From Candidatus Woesearchaeota archaeon (GTDB lineage Archaea > Nanobdellota > Nanobdellia > Woesearchaeales > JABGXB01), in the NCBI GenBank assembly GCA_018675975.1, contig JABGXB010000003.1:331821-395820 (forward strand): 64,000 bases of DNA, in the 5' to 3' direction. A program made the translations under genes and the position numbers. The notes under the pieces are model-generated. The model was not told where the DNA came from and searched no databases. It was given only the letters and a program-made list of their open reading frames with translations. Positions within the stretch are counted from its first letter, which is position 1. Every line of letters begins with the position of its first letter. Below, one piece after another: positions 62,323-64,000 of this stretch.

Positions 62323-62909
62323 AGTACAATAATAATAATAAACTAAAAAAACATAAATTTAATATTAAAACTATAAATGAAGAAATAGAAGAATATGAAG
62401 AAAGTCATTATGAAAAATATAAACATATATATGGAATATCAATAACAATTTTATTAATAATAATTATAATATTTTCATTTGTGCTAAGTCCAAATATATC
62501 TTTAAAATTTGCAAGTAATATATTAAGTGGAAATTTAAAAAATAATACATTTACAGTAAATAGTACATTAAAAATAATTTTAAGTGAAAATATAAAAAAA
62601 GAATTAATCCAAAGCTATAAACAAAATAAACCATATGAAATTAAATTATGCTTAATAGGACAAATAATTAATGGTGATTATATAATAAATAAAATATTTC
62701 ACCCTAAAATTATAGAACAATCTGTAGTACATGTAATCAGTCAAGGATGTCCAGAAACTACATTAATTGACATACACTCCCATCCATTTGATAATTGTTT
62801 ATTTAGTAATACTGATTTTAATACATATAAAAGAGCTAAAAAAACAAATGAAAAACTTTTAATGGGTGTAATGTGTAGTGAAAATAAATTTTTGTTTGTT
62901 AATGAATAA
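62319..62909 (+). CDS. Membrane-anchored JAMM/MPN metalloprotease-like protein
   Basis: 196 residues. A charged N-terminal cytoplasmic segment (about 1-40) is followed by one membrane helix (about 44-64, GISITILLIIIIIFSFVLS) and an MPN/JAB domain. The zinc motif is complete: IHSHPFDNCLFSNTDF gives His153, His155, Ser163 and Asp166 in H-x-H-x7-S-x2-D spacing, and an upstream Glu (KPYEIKLCLIGQI) could be the catalytic acid. The domain lies outside the membrane if the charge rule holds. JAMM enzymes cleave isopeptide or peptide bonds. It overlaps the rfcL stop by 4 bases. Confidence 0.75.
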   Translation: MKYNNNNKLKKHKFNIKTINEEIEEYEESHYEKYKHIYGISITILLIIIIIFSFVLSPNISLKFASNILSGNLKNNTFTVNSTLKIILSENIKKELIQSYKQNKPYEIKLCLIGQIINGDYIINKIFHPKIIEQSVVHVISQGCPETTLIDIHSHPFDNCLFSNTDFNTYKRAKKTNEKLLMGVMCSENKFLFVNE

Positions 62910-62982
62910 TATATAATCAAATAATATACAATAAAAGCATAATAATAATTATTTTTATAAATAAACCTTTTATTTCAAATTT

Positions 62983-64000
62983 ATGAAAGAGTTTGCAAAA
63001 AAATACCAACCACATGAAATTGAAATAAAGTGGCAAAAATTCTGGCAAGATGAAAAAATATTTGAATTTGATATAAATAAAGAAGGAAAAATATACTCAG
63101 TTGATACACCACCACCTACAATGTCAGGTAAAATGCATATTGGACATTTTGGTTCATATGCACAACAAGATTTTATTGTAAGATATAAAAGACAAAAAGG
63201 ATTTAATGTATTATTTCCATTTGGAACTGATGATAATGGACTCCCAACTGAAAAATTAGTTGAAAAAGAAAAAAAAATAAGTTCAGCTCACATGCCAAGA
63301 GCAGATTTCATAAAAAAATGTAATGAATACATAAATGAAAATAGAAATGAATTTACAAATGATTGGATTAATGCAGGAATATCTTGTGATTTTAATTCTT
63401 CATATTCAACAATAAGTCCTTATTGTCAAAAACAATCACAATTATCATTTATTGAATTATATAATAAAAATTTAATATATCAAAAAGAAGCCCCAGCAGT
63501 ATGGTGTCCAAAATGTACTACAGCAATTGCTCAGGCAGAAATGAATGATATTCAAAAAGAATCAAAATTTAATAATATAATATTTAAAGTAGAAAATCAA
63601 GAAAATTTAATAATTGGAACAACCAGACCAGAATTACTTTTTGCATGCGTTACACTTTTTGTAAATCCAAAAGATAAAAGATATAAAAAATATATTGGCC
63701 TTGAAGCCGAAATTCCATTATTTAAAAGAAAAATAAAAATTATGGCAGATGAATCTGCACAAATGGATAAAGGAACAGGAGTTTTAATGATCTGTACATT
63801 TGGAGATTATAGTGATGTTGAAGCAGTACAAAAACACAATTTAGAACCAATTGATGCAATAACAAAAGATGGAAAATTAACTGAAAATGCAAAAGAATTT
63901 GCAAACTTAAAAGTAAATGAAGGAAGAGAAAAAATATTAGAAAAATTAAAAAAAGAAAATTTATTAGTTGATCAAAAAAATATTATCCATAATACTAATG
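62983..64000 (+). CDS. valS: Valyl-tRNA synthetase, N-terminal part (runs off the window)
   Basis: Open frame from the ATG at 62983 to the window end, about 339 codons. It begins MKEFAKKYQPHEIEIKWQKF and has the class I HIGH motif in MSGKMHIGHFGS (about residue 46), DDNGLPTEKL, a zinc pair in VWCPKCTTAIAQAE, and the editing-domain start IIGTTRPELLFACVTLF. These features fit archaeal ValRS. KMSKS and the anticodon domain lie beyond the window. A TATA-like TTTATAAATAA about 27 bases upstream suggests a leaderless start. Confidence 0.93.
   Translation, partial: MKEFAKKYQPHEIEIKWQKFWQDEKIFEFDINKEGKIYSVDTPPPTMSGKMHIGHFGSYAQQDFIVRYKRQKGFNVLFPFGTDDNGLPTEKLVEKEKKISSAHMPRADFIKKCNEYINENRNEFTNDWINAGISCDFNSSYSTISPYCQKQSQLSFIELYNKNLIYQKEAPAVWCPKCTTAIAQAEMNDIQKESKFNNIIFKVENQENLIIGTTRPELLFACVTLFVNPKDKRYKKYIGLEAEIPLFKRKIKIMADESAQMDKGTGVLMICTFGDYSDVEAVQKHNLEPIDAITKDGKLTENAKEFANLKVNEGREKILEKLKKENLLVDQKNIIHNTN

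Overview
The window comes from a strongly AT-rich archaeal genome. Archaeal information-processing genes are present throughout: RNA polymerase subunits RpoL and RpoK, transcript-cleavage factor TFS, release factor aRF1, ribosomal proteins S15 and L44e, RNase P subunit Rpp21, the RFC large subunit, a GINS subunit, XPD helicase, MCT-1-like and NIP7-like PUA proteins, and archaeal-type Ala, Pro, Gly and Val tRNA synthetases. Compact genes, many 1-11 base overlaps, split or single-domain versions of normally larger proteins, and an absence of biosynthetic operons suggest a reduced DPANN archaeon (Woesearchaeota, Pacearchaeota or Nanoarchaeota-like). That placement is an inference and would need a marker-gene tree. 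Many genes look leaderless, with a TATA box (TTTATAAA-like) about 25-30 bases before the ATG. Genes inside operons sometimes carry GGTG or GAGG Shine-Dalgarno sites.

Layout. 1-9.2 kb: partial proS, a lipoprotein, a PAP2 phosphatase, TFS, DUF167, asparagine synthase, a prepilin peptidase, a stand-alone NFACT-R protein, YhbY/CRM, an AbrB-PhoU regulator, a small acidic ORF, an SAH/MTA-type deaminase and RpoL. 9.2-24.6 kb: a winged-helix regulator, a candidate structured RNA, a surface cyclophilin, RecJ-like DHH, S15 with an elaborate hairpin region upstream, XPD, AlaRS, an endonuclease-type MutL, PUA proteins, DUF371, a second DHH protein coupled to a truncated Dph2, and UppS. 24.7-38 kb: the main accessory region. 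It holds three very large unrecognised proteins plus a small membrane protein, then surface proteins (PKD, S-layer-like, a membrane protein with a lysine-rich tail, and two tandem Tyr-rich secreted proteins), with Rpp21 among them. 38-49.4 kb: aRF1, a toroid/winged-helix fusion, RpoK, two radical SAM proteins, GINS, L44e, a truncated Hel308-like helicase and a PocR-GAF-GGDEF diguanylate cyclase. 49.4-57.1 kb: an RsmC-like methyltransferase and a type IV pilus/archaellum-like secretion locus (two paralogous membrane proteins, two coiled-coil proteins, ATPase, membrane platform). 57.1-64 kb: tRNA-Phe, a TrmB-type regulator with a divergent partner, a single-OB protein, GlyRS, RfcL, a membrane-anchored JAMM protease and partial ValRS.

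How the genes fit together. The prepilin peptidase near 4 kb could serve the pilus motor at 52-57 kb. UppS and PAP2 could supply and recycle a polyprenyl carrier for glycosylating the many Asn-rich surface proteins. The secreted cyclophilin could help fold them. The most interesting unexplained parts are the 24.7-31.7 kb block of large orphan proteins, the rare archaeal GGDEF protein, the two structured non-coding regions (about 9.78 and 13.8 kb), and the repeated pattern of proteins reduced to one domain (Dph2, Hel308, RqcH).
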